NCBI GenBank assembly: GCA_964437735.1
Contig: CAYTID010000046.1
Coordinates: 1 to 17,807 of the forward strand
Direction of reading: 5' to 3'
DNA length: 17,807 bases
DNA from: CAYTID01 sp964437735
Lineage (GTDB): Bacteria; Bacteroidota; Ignavibacteria; UBA10030; BY39
Part shown: in pieces, positions 6,739 to 15,100 of the stretch
Layout: each line of letters opens with the position of its first letter
How positions within the stretch are numbered: position 1 is the stretch's first letter
The notes under the pieces: model-generated
Databases searched by the model: none
Seen by the model: the letters and a program-made list of their open reading frames with translations, nothing else
What the model was told of the DNA's origin: nothing
Position numbers and translations under genes: made by a program

Positions 6739-9700
6739 ATGAATTACCGCCTCCCTTCTTGGTTTAAGCTCATAATTATTATGAGTTTATTACTCACATC
6801 TGTATCTCTTTCACAAAACGACACAGTAAAGATTGCTACTTATAATCTCTTAAAATTTTCAAGTTCGGATGGAGCGAGAACTCCTTTTTTTCGCACCGTT
6901 GTTCACACAATAAATCCGGATATATTAATAGTTCAGGAAATGGAAAACTCCGGAGGGCACAGCCTTTTCCTTAATAACGTAATGAATATGTATCAGTCCG
7001 GATTGTATGCGACAGTTCCTTTTAATGATGGTCCTGACATGGATAACAGCATTTTCTATAAACCGGCGAAATTCGCATTTGTAGGAGCTTATTATATACC
7101 CACAGCCTTAAGGAATATCGCTGAATATACTTTGCAACATATCGCGAGTGGCGAACAGATCAGAATTTATTCTCTTCATCTAAAAGCCAGCAGTTCGACC
7201 GATGATGAAAATAAACGGCTGGCAGAAGTCACGATTCTCAGAGACCATCTGAATTCATTGCCACCAGGAACAAACTTTATTGTTGGGGGCGATTATAACA
7301 TCTACAGAAGTACTGAGCCCGCATTCCAGAAACTTATAGGGAGCGAAGCCAATAACATTGGCAGGTGTTATGATCCGCAAAACGCTGTTGGTGTGTGGAC
7401 GTCAAATATAGCATTTAAAAATATTCACACACAATCACCGCGTGTTCGATCGTTTGGCGGTGGAGTTACCGGCGGTCTCGACGACAGGTTCGATATTTTG
7501 CTCCATTCTTCCAGTCTTTCGGACCGAATCATCACCTCCTCTTATACTCCTTACGGCAACGATGGAAACCATTTTAATGATTCAATAAACAGATTACCGA
7601 ACACTGCTGTCCCTGACAGTGTGGCAAACGGGCTGCATTACGCCTCGGATCATCTTCCGGTTTTCGCGAAATACATCTTCCAATCGGGTGCGGGGAGTAT
7701 AACATTAAGCGGCACGCTAACGGATTTTGGATCAGTGAACGTGGGGGGATTTTCTCTCGAACAATCGTATTCAGTGTCGGCAACCGGACTCACGGGAAAT
7801 CTGCTTATCACTTCGCCGACAGGATTTCAGATATCAACTACAAGCGGTTCAGGGTTCACTAATTCAATCTCGCTTCCACATACAGGCGGAAGTATCAGTA
7901 CTCGACCTATATATGTGAGGTTTGCTCCGGCATCGCCGGGGGCTTTCAGCGGTTATATTAATCACTCCAGCAATGGTGCGAACACTCCATTACTGTTTGT
8001 CAGCGGTACTGCCAACTCGCTCACAACAATAGCTGCATGGGATTTTTATAATCAGAGCAGTCCTGCTACTTTCCCTGCCACAACTTGGAATGGAAATCTC
8101 TCGAGTTCAAATCTTGTTACCCGAGGTCCTGGTGCTTCTGCAAGCACCGGAAGTCACTCATTCCGGACACAGGGTTTCCAGAATAACGGGATATCGACTG
8201 CAAACACAGATTATTTCCAAGTAACCATCGGTCCTTCAAGCGGGTACAGAGTGTCATTATCAACGATAGACGCGAGATTTAGCGGAACCGAATCATTTGT
8301 CGGAACAGGGGGAGTATCACATCAATTCGCATATAGTTTGGACGGAACCCAATTCACTCTGATAGGTTCACCATCTGTTCTGACAGGAACAGTGCCGCTC
8401 AACATGCCGCAGGTCAATCTGTCCGGAATTTCTGCTTTACAGAATGTTCCCCCCGGGACGACGATTATGATGCGTTATTATGCGAGCGGTCAAACAACAA
8501 CGGGTGGATGGGGTTTCTATTCCAATACTGTTGCCGGAACCAACGGGCTTGCTTTCGGTGGTTCGGTTACACAAATATTACCCACAATCAATGTTTCAAA
8601 TACTTCTATTCCGGATTTCGGAAAGATTGAGATCGGGAATGTTTCCGCAACTAAATCTTTCCAGGTCTCAGGCGTTGATCTGACCGGAGACATTTCATTG
8701 AACGCACCAACAGGTTTTGAAATATCACTCTCAGAAGGTTCCGGATTCGGTAGTTTATTAGTTCTAAATCAATCGGGCGGATCGGTGCCTCAGACCACCA
8801 TATATCTCAGATTCAAGCCAACGGCTGAACAATACTATTCGGTCGACATCACAGTTACAAGTACAGGAGCGACAACGAAAAATATTTCTGTGAGCGGAAC
8901 GGGATTGGCTATTGAACCAACTATCCAGGCGTCAGGATTAAGTTTTTCGTCAGTCGGATTAAACTCGCTAACCTTTAGCTGGACAAACGGGGACGGTGCG
9001 AACAGGCTCGTCGTCGCAAGATCCGGTAGCGCTGTTAATACTCATCCCTCCGATGGTCTGACGTATTCCGCGAACTCGGTTTTCGGGAGCGGAGCGGAGA
9101 TCGGGTCAGGAAACTTTGTGGTCTATTCCGGCAGCGGGAATTCAGTTTCCGTCACCGGCTTATCAGCTAACACTGTTTATCATTTTAATGTGTATGAAAA
9201 CAGGGGGACAGGGATCTCGACAAATTATTTTACGTCTCCTCCCGCTTCCGCTAACAGACTTACTCAATCCGTAATATGGAAAGAAGATTTTGAAACAGGT
9301 TCAAAAGCTTCTTACGCCGTAGCGACTGTAACATGCACAAAAGGTTCCTGGGCGATGGAAGAAGGATTGATAGGGAACCTGGCAAACGACCGTAAGATAG
9401 GCGCTCAGAGTGTCCGTATGAGGAATGCCAACGGATACATTTCAATGGAATTCAATAAATCGAACGGAGCAGGCATTGTAACAGTAAATCATGCAAAATA
9501 TGGGACAGATGGAAACAGTTCCTGGAAACTTCAATATTCTACAAATTCAGGAACCAACTGGTTTGACATAGGTTCAACGTATACCGCAACCGATACGGTT
9601 TTGCAGATACAACAGATTCAGGTAAATAAATCGGGGGAAATAAGAATAAGAATAGTTCACACTACCGGTGGAAGCTCAAACCGGCTGAACATTGACGACA

Positions 9701-11538
9701 TAATTATTGCCGATTACGATAAAGTATATGAGGGTTCTGATAATATCAGCGGTGTTTTTGGTAATGTTACAGTAAGTAAACCCGGAACGGTGGTCACATT
9801 GAATGGAAATCTTACTGTCAACGGTGACCTTACTTTGAACAGCGGAACTTCATTAAACATCGGATCATACACACTGACAGTCTTCGGAAATATTATTGAT
9901 AATGGAGGGATACTGACCGGCGGAACTAATTCGAGTTTAGTGATAAATGGTTCCGGCGAAAGTGCTTTCTTGTCGGATATAACGCTGGGCAATCTGACCT
10001 TAAACAGAATCGGTGGTTTGAACCTCAACGGAAATGTTACGATAAATAGTTTACTAACACTGACAAGCGGCAAGGTCTTTACCGACGAAAATATATTGAC
10101 AATCAGTCCTTCGGGATCGATCGCTCGAACCAACGGTTATGTCATCGGCAATCTGAAAAAACATATCCCGACGGGTCCCGTGACAAGAAATTTTGAGTTG
10201 GGTGATGCATCGAATTACACCCCGGTAAGTATTAATTTTGGAAATGTGACCGGCGCCGGTTATCTCGCAGTCTCTGTCGTCCCCGGTCTGCATCCCGAAA
10301 TATCAAACGCAGGATTCATAGAAAATAAAATATTAAACAAATATTATAGTGTAACAAATGAAGGAATCCAGTTCGACAACTCTCTGCTTACTCTAAACTA
10401 TGCAGCGGGTGACATACCTTCAGGAGCGGATTGGAACAAATTTGTAATCAGAAAATTTGATAATGATATCTGGTTATCAACGGTCGTAGGAAACAGAACG
10501 CCGACGAGTATACAGGCATCGGGAATAACGTCGTTCAGCGATTTCGCCGTCGGTGAATTAATCATTATCACCCGATCAATTTCAGGGAATACAGGTGTTG
10601 GAGGGACAACGTTAGATTACACAGATAACGGTCCGAAAACTGCTATATCCGACACCAATGGTGATTATTCATTTTCCGTTTCTTACAATTGGTCAGGAAC
10701 TGTAACGCCAAGTAAGACCGGATACACATTTAATCCGGCGAATAAAAACTATAACAATGTTTTAACAAATCAGATAGATCAGAACTACATTGCAAGCGCA
10801 ATCACATTTACAATTTCAGGTAATGCCGGAGTTGCCGGAGCGACACTCAGTTACGAAGACGGCGAACCGAAAACAGCAACTGTCGACGGAAGCGGTAACT
10901 ACTCATTTGCAGTTTCTTACAATTGGTCAGGAACTGTAACGCCAAGTCTCACCGGTTTTACATTTACCCCGTCAAGCAGAAATTACACTGATGTAGTTGA
11001 GGATAAGACGAACCAGGACTATGTAGCAGTTTCATCTGGTACGACGATGATTACAGTAACAATGAATTCCGGTTGGAATCTTGTTTCGGTTCCGGTTATT
11101 GCTGAAGACAATAATGCATCTGTATTGTTCCCGGGCGCTGCATCGGGTACTATCTACAGCTTCCTCACCGGCTCCTATACACAACCGGGATCACTTGAAA
11201 CCGGGGTTGGTTATTGGGCATATTATTTAACCGGCGGCACTAATAGCATAATCGGTACTCCAATTACAACTACTTCAGTCACAGTATCAACCGGTAATAG
11301 GTGGGCTCTGATCGGATCTGTTTCAACGACTGTACCCGTTTCAGCTTTGTCATCCAATCCACCGGGTGCGATAGTTTCCGGTACATTGTATGGTTTTAAT
11401 GGTTCCGGTTATTTTAAACCGACACAAATAGAATCCGGCAAGAGCTATTGGGTATATGTGAACGCACCATGCACACTGACGATTAATTCCGGCTCGCTAA
11501 AATCAAACGGTGTTGATAATAAAATTACTGATAATTGA
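6739..11538 (+). CDS. Giant secreted protein: EEP (DNase I-like) nuclease/phosphatase head on a modular surface stalk
   Basis: A 1599-residue protein. A signal peptide covers about residues 1-26. The endonuclease/exonuclease/phosphatase domain spans about 28-315 with the catalytic set visible: TYN (N36), QEME (E67), LHL (H147), GGDYN (D185, N187) and SDH (D304, H305), so activity on a phosphodiester is expected. Then come an Ig-like repeat (about 320-426), a beta-rich domain starting AAWDFYNQ (432-610), a second Ig-like repeat (615-723), an FN3-like domain (726-838), a jelly-roll-like domain starting WKEDFETG (845-993), beta-rich stalk repeats (997-1125), a module starting NGYVIGNLKK (1130-1275), two carboxypeptidase-regulatory-like repeats (1277-1433), and a C-terminal domain starting near 1435. 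No type IX secretion tail is recognisable. By eye the gene is more G+C-rich than its upstream neighbours. No Shine-Dalgarno is seen before the ATG; ATG 6781 (residue 15) is a less likely alternative because it shortens the signal peptide. Substrate, DNA or a phospholipid, is not decided. Confidence 0.9.
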   Translation: MNYRLPSWFKLIIIMSLLLTSVSLSQNDTVKIATYNLLKFSSSDGARTPFFRTVVHTINPDILIVQEMENSGGHSLFLNNVMNMYQSGLYATVPFNDGPDMDNSIFYKPAKFAFVGAYYIPTALRNIAEYTLQHIASGEQIRIYSLHLKASSSTDDENKRLAEVTILRDHLNSLPPGTNFIVGGDYNIYRSTEPAFQKLIGSEANNIGRCYDPQNAVGVWTSNIAFKNIHTQSPRVRSFGGGVTGGLDDRFDILLHSSSLSDRIITSSYTPYGNDGNHFNDSINRLPNTAVPDSVANGLHYASDHLPVFAKYIFQSGAGSITLSGTLTDFGSVNVGGFSLEQSYSVSATGLTGNLLITSPTGFQISTTSGSGFTNSISLPHTGGSISTRPIYVRFAPASPGAFSGYINHSSNGANTPLLFVSGTANSLTTIAAWDFYNQSSPATFPATTWNGNLSSSNLVTRGPGASASTGSHSFRTQGFQNNGISTANTDYFQVTIGPSSGYRVSLSTIDARFSGTESFVGTGGVSHQFAYSLDGTQFTLIGSPSVLTGTVPLNMPQVNLSGISALQNVPPGTTIMMRYYASGQTTTGGWGFYSNTVAGTNGLAFGGSVTQILPTINVSNTSIPDFGKIEIGNVSATKSFQVSGVDLTGDISLNAPTGFEISLSEGSGFGSLLVLNQSGGSVPQTTIYLRFKPTAEQYYSVDITVTSTGATTKNISVSGTGLAIEPTIQASGLSFSSVGLNSLTFSWTNGDGANRLVVARSGSAVNTHPSDGLTYSANSVFGSGAEIGSGNFVVYSGSGNSVSVTGLSANTVYHFNVYENRGTGISTNYFTSPPASANRLTQSVIWKEDFETGSKASYAVATVTCTKGSWAMEEGLIGNLANDRKIGAQSVRMRNANGYISMEFNKSNGAGIVTVNHAKYGTDGNSSWKLQYSTNSGTNWFDIGSTYTATDTVLQIQQIQVNKSGEIRIRIVHTTGGSSNRLNIDDIIIADYDKVYEGSDNISGVFGNVTVSKPGTVVTLNGNLTVNGDLTLNSGTSLNIGSYTLTVFGNIIDNGGILTGGTNSSLVINGSGESAFLSDITLGNLTLNRIGGLNLNGNVTINSLLTLTSGKVFTDENILTISPSGSIARTNGYVIGNLKKHIPTGPVTRNFELGDASNYTPVSINFGNVTGAGYLAVSVVPGLHPEISNAGFIENKILNKYYSVTNEGIQFDNSLLTLNYAAGDIPSGADWNKFVIRKFDNDIWLSTVVGNRTPTSIQASGITSFSDFAVGELIIITRSISGNTGVGGTTLDYTDNGPKTAISDTNGDYSFSVSYNWSGTVTPSKTGYTFNPANKNYNNVLTNQIDQNYIASAITFTISGNAGVAGATLSYEDGEPKTATVDGSGNYSFAVSYNWSGTVTPSLTGFTFTPSSRNYTDVVEDKTNQDYVAVSSGTTMITVTMNSGWNLVSVPVIAEDNNASVLFPGAASGTIYSFLTGSYTQPGSLETGVGYWAYYLTGGTNSIIGTPITTTSVTVSTGNRWALIGSVSTTVPVSALSSNPPGAIVSGTLYGFNGSGYFKPTQIESGKSYWVYVNAPCTLTINSGSLKSNGVDNKITDN
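10567..11039 (+). repeat. Two tandem carboxypeptidase-regulatory-like repeats with a 36-bp exact DNA match
   Basis: Within the EEP-fusion gene, two copies of about 78 residues start ISGNTGVGG and ISGNAGVAG and share SYNWSGTVTPS. At the DNA level 36 bp are identical at 10678-10713 and 10912-10947, 234 bp (78 codons) apart. The collinear downstream paralogue lacks these repeats, so they look like a recent insertion and duplication. Such domains usually act as rigid spacers in secreted proteins. Confidence 0.85.
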
Positions 11539-11564
11539 TCTTTATATTTTGCGTGAGATCGGAG

Positions 11565-11592
11565 TTTCGACAAGCTAAAGCTTATCGTACCA
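11565..11592. repeat. 28-bp palindromic intergenic element, copy 1
   Basis: Arms CGACAAGCT (11568-11576) and AGCTTATCG (11579-11587) pair over 9 positions with one C/T difference and a 2-nt AA centre. The whole 28 bp recurs exactly at 11659-11686, 94 bp downstream. It resembles REP-type dispersed palindromes, but genome-wide copy number cannot be judged from this window. Confidence 0.85.
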
Positions 11593-11595
11593 CAG

Positions 11596-11646
11596 GAACA
11601 ATGAACAATGAAAAATTGTCAATGGTCAATAGTCAATTGTCATTAG
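11596..11646. repeat. Short tandem repeat array with 7-bp period
   Basis: Consecutive 7-mers read GAACAAT, GAACAAT, GAAAAAT, then a TG step, then TCAATGG, TCAATAG, TCAATTG, TCATTAG. The two halves are roughly complementary to each other in sense (CAAT-type against ATTG-type), so partial hairpins are possible. It resembles the short tandemly repeated repetitive sequences seen in intergenic DNA of cyanobacteria and Bacteroidota. Confidence 0.8.
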
Positions 11647-11658
11647 TGTTTTTTGTAA

Positions 11659-11694
11659 TTTCGACAAGCTAAAGCTTATCGTACCATTTTTTTT
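11659..11694 (+). terminator. 28-bp palindromic element, copy 2, with T tract: possible terminator of the EEP-fusion gene
   Basis: The exact second copy of the palindromic element (11659-11686; stem arms 11662-11670 and 11673-11681) is followed directly by eight T at 11687-11694. It lies about 120 nt after the stop of the EEP-fusion gene. The near-absent loop in the perfect pairing would open to a larger loop in RNA. Terminator function is inferred. Confidence 0.5.
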
Positions 11695-11784
11695 GTCTTT
11701 TTAGTGTGTAATGACACCAAAAATATACCCGGAAGGGGATGTTACAAAAATTACTTATTTTCGCTAAAAATTATAGTTTCTCAG

Positions 11785-11819
11785 ACTTATTAGAAAATTC
11801 TAATAAGTTTGTTTTTTTT
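11785..11819 (+). terminator. Intrinsic terminator
   Basis: Arms ACTTATTAGAA (11785-11795) and TTCTAATAAGT (11798-11808) are perfectly complementary over 11 bp and are followed by TTG and eight T. It sits between the two giant genes, just before the promoter of the second, which would insulate the two transcription units. The stem is AT-rich, so strength is moderate. Confidence 0.65.
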
Positions 11820-11828
11820 CTAAAATAC

Positions 11829-11857
11829 TTGACATTCAAGCCGTTTGTAAGTATATT
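11829..11857 (+). promoter_or_regulatory. Sigma70-type promoter for the LamG-headed giant gene
   Basis: A perfect -35 TTGACA (11829-11834), a 17-nt spacer, and TATATT (11852-11857). Transcription would start near 11864, giving a 5' leader of about 260 nt before ATG 12128. It directly follows the terminator hairpin. Confidence 0.7.
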
Positions 11858-12112
11858 TTCAGCACTTATCTCGCTTTACCGATCGTAAGATGAAGTTAAT
11901 TCTTGCCGAACAGAGATAATAAAATCAACAAATATTGCTCTTATTAAAATATTCATTCAGTCACTTATGAGTATTGATATTTATTGTGTTGAATATTTAT
12001 ACCGCATCTTTAATAAGTAGTATTATGCAAGTTGTGTGTTAACTTAATATCCAACCAAAATTTTGAAATTGAAATTAAAATTTAAATTTAACCAAACAAA
12101 AAAAACAAAAAC

Positions 12113-12118
12113 AAAGGA
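12113..12118 (+). promoter_or_regulatory. Ribosome binding site of the LamG-headed giant gene
   Basis: AAAGGA lies 9 nt before ATG 12128, at the end of an A-rich, G-poor stretch from about 12091. It fixes the start and contrasts with the EEP-fusion gene, which has no visible Shine-Dalgarno. Confidence 0.65.
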
Positions 12119-12127
12119 AAAAACGTT

Positions 12128-15100
12128 ATGAAAACATGTTTAAATGTTTTACTGATTTTACTTTTAGTTTTATCAACAACTACTGCGTGGGGACAATCAT
12201 TACTCGTTGATGATTTCACTGGTACTCCGGGTACTTTGCTAACCGCTGCTGGCTGGGTTGCTCATAGTGGTAGTGCAACAACACCGATGAGTATTGCCAG
12301 CCCTGGATTAACATACACGGGCTATGCATCTTCAAGTATAGGAAATGCAACATCATCTTCAGCAAATGGTGAAGATGTTAACAAAGCATTTACATCTACC
12401 ACTACTGGTAGTGTTTACTATGCTTTAATGGTTAATGCGAGCCCGTCAGTAACTACAACCGACTATAGTATACATTTTTGCCAATCTTCCGGTGCAACTG
12501 CTGCCAATTTTTATGGTAGATTATTTATACAAAAGGATGCATCTGGCAACCTGCGTTTTGGATTGTCTAAAATGGTTGCAGCTGCTTCAGCATCATATAC
12601 TGATTATTCTTATACCACGGGAACTACTTATTTTATAGTTGTTAAATACACTTTTAATACAGGATCAAGCACAGACGATGGTGTGTATATGTGGGTTAAT
12701 CCAACACTTGGTGGTATTGAACCAACGCCCACCATTTCGATTCCCAGCGAAGGTGGTACTGATGCAACAGGTTTAGCTGCTATTGCTATTAGGCAGTTTG
12801 CCACAACTACTCTTGCTCGTTTTGATGGTATACGTGTTGGAACAACCTGGGCATCAGTAACACCTGCAGCTTCAAGTTCTCCACTACTCACGGTCTCTCC
12901 AACTTCTCTATCTGGTTTTGCATACTTTTTGGGCTTTGGTCCCTCAACTTCACAAAGCTACAACTTAAGCGGAACTGATTTAACAGGTTTTCCTGGTAAT
13001 ATCACAGTAACTGGTTCCACGAATTATGAAGTATCAACTGATAACTCAACATTTAGCGGAAGTGTTAATGTTCCATATTCAACAGCCACATTAAGCGCAA
13101 CACCTGTTTATGTCAGACTAAAAGCCGGATTAAGCGCGGGTGCATACAATTCAGAATTGATTGCAAATGCCGGCGGTGGTGCAACTACAAAAAATGTTAC
13201 CTGTAACGGTTCAGTTACTATCGGTGAACCTACAAATCACGCAACTTCTTTTGTTTCGGTATTAGGCACTCCTGCTCAAACGGCAATTGTGCTTACATGG
13301 GCAGACGCGGTAGGAGGTCAGATTCCTGCTGGATACTTGATCAGAGGTTCCGCAACAAGTTTTGCCGCTATTGTCGATCCCGTTGACGGCACACCTGTCG
13401 CCGACGGAGGTTTAAATAAAAATATTACAGCCGGAGTTCAAACACATACATTTACCGGTTTAACGGCAAATACAACTTATTACTTCAAAATTTATCCATA
13501 TACAAACGCGGGCGCTGCGATTGATTATAAAATTGATGGTACAATTCCGCAAGCCACTAGCACTACAAATAATTATCCGGCTTTACCGATGACTGAAAAT
13601 TTTGATTATTCAACCGGAACACTCACTGCAGTTAGCAGTGGAACTTGGGTGAACCACAGCGGAACCTCCAACTATATACCGGTTGTTACGGGTAGTTTAA
13701 ATTATACAAATTACATTCCTTCCGGTATCGGTAATTCTGTATCTATGCTTACCAACGGTGAAGATGTCAACCGACAATTCGCACAAAAAACAAGCGGCGA
13801 TGTGTATGCATCATTCTTAGTAAATTTTTCAGCAGCACAAGCCAACGGTGATTATTTCTTACATCTGCGCGAAGCTCCATCCGGTCCATTCTATGGAAGA
13901 GTTTTTGCACGTTCATCAGCCGGTGCAGTTCAATTCGGTATTTCAAAGTTTTCAACGGGAGCTTCGGTAACGTGGGGAGCTGCTACTTATCCTCTTAGTA
14001 CAACACACCTTGTTGTGTTAAAATATTCAATTGTTGAAGGAGCAACAAACGATATGGTTTATCTTTTTGTTAATCCTACACTCGGCATCTCTGAGCCGTC
14101 ACCTACTTTAACAATCAACGATTCAAGTGATCTCAGCGCAACCGATGCACCAAATATCGGTGCAGTTTGTTTACGGCAGGGTACTACAGATAATGCCTCC
14201 ACACAAATAATTGATGGTATAATGGTTGCAACAAGCTGGGCTGAAATTTCTCCACCGTCAACCACACCGACAATAACTGTCGGCTCAATTACCGGTTTTG
14301 GTAACGTTATAGTTAATACAACATCAGCAGAAAAATCATATTCAGTGTCAGGAATAAATCTTACAGGTGATATATCAATTGTCCCACCGGCAGGTTTTGA
14401 AATTTCAACAGGTACAGGCGGAAGTTTTGTACAAACTAATCCAATTGTTCTATCACCGACAGGTGGCAATGTAAGCTCAACTATATATGTCAGGTTTAAA
14501 CCTACATTAGAGCAGGTTTATTCAGGAAATATTACACACAATAGTTCAGGTGCAACTGAAAAAACTGTTGCCGTAAGCGGAACGGGCATATCAGGTCATG
14601 ACGCAGAGCCAACGGTGCAGGCATCGAATGTTAATTTCACATCAATTGGAAGCACAACTATAACCGTAAACTGGACAGCTGGTAACGGTGCAAGCAGAAT
14701 AGTCCTTGCCCGTTCGGGATCAGCCGTCAATAGTGATCCGGTAGATGGCACCACTTATACAGCCAACGCTGCATTCTTGAGTGGCACACAGATTGGAACC
14801 GGAAACTACGTAGTCTATTCCGGGTCTGGAACTTCTGTGACAGTTACAGGATTGACCGCCTCAACTCCGTACCACTTTGCAGTGTATGAATTTAACGGTT
14901 CAGCCGGAACGCAGAATTATCTAATGACTCCCGCAAGGAATAACCAAAGTACTACAGCAATAGCATTGACAATTCCTTATTCAACTGTTGCCTCTGATTA
15001 CACACAGAATTTTAACACATTACCAAATTCAGGGACAGTTTCTTACACTGGTTGGGCAGAACGACATCTGGCAGTAGCACCGGTATCTGCAGCAGGTATG

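Larger units (their letters stand above)
11539..12127. other. 589-bp gene-free intergenic region packed with repeats, hairpins and a promoter
   Basis: No plausible protein is encoded here. In order it holds a 28-bp palindromic element (11565-11592), a 7-bp-period repeat array (11596-11646), a second copy of the 28-bp element followed by eight T (11659-11694), a strong hairpin with a T tract (11785-11819), a sigma70-type promoter (11829-11857), and a roughly 260-nt leader ending in an A-rich stretch with AAAGGA before the next gene. The leader contains AATATTCA (11948-11955) and its inverse TGAATATT (11990-11997), which could form a weak stem. Confidence 0.8.

Noticed and set aside
9714..10133. 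139-codon open frame on the minus strand
   Set aside because: It lies wholly inside the EEP-fusion gene, antisense to beta-rich repeats; its composition (many P, V, L) is what reverse-reading of such repeats gives, and it has no recognisable domain.
11565..11686. Two 28-bp palindromic repeats around a 66-bp spacer, CRISPR-like at first sight
   Set aside because: Only two repeats, the spacer is itself a 7-bp tandem array, and there are no cas genes in the window.
14059..14469. 136-codon open frame on the minus strand
   Set aside because: Antisense shadow of the LamG-headed giant gene; low-complexity valine/proline composition and no ribosome binding site or motif.
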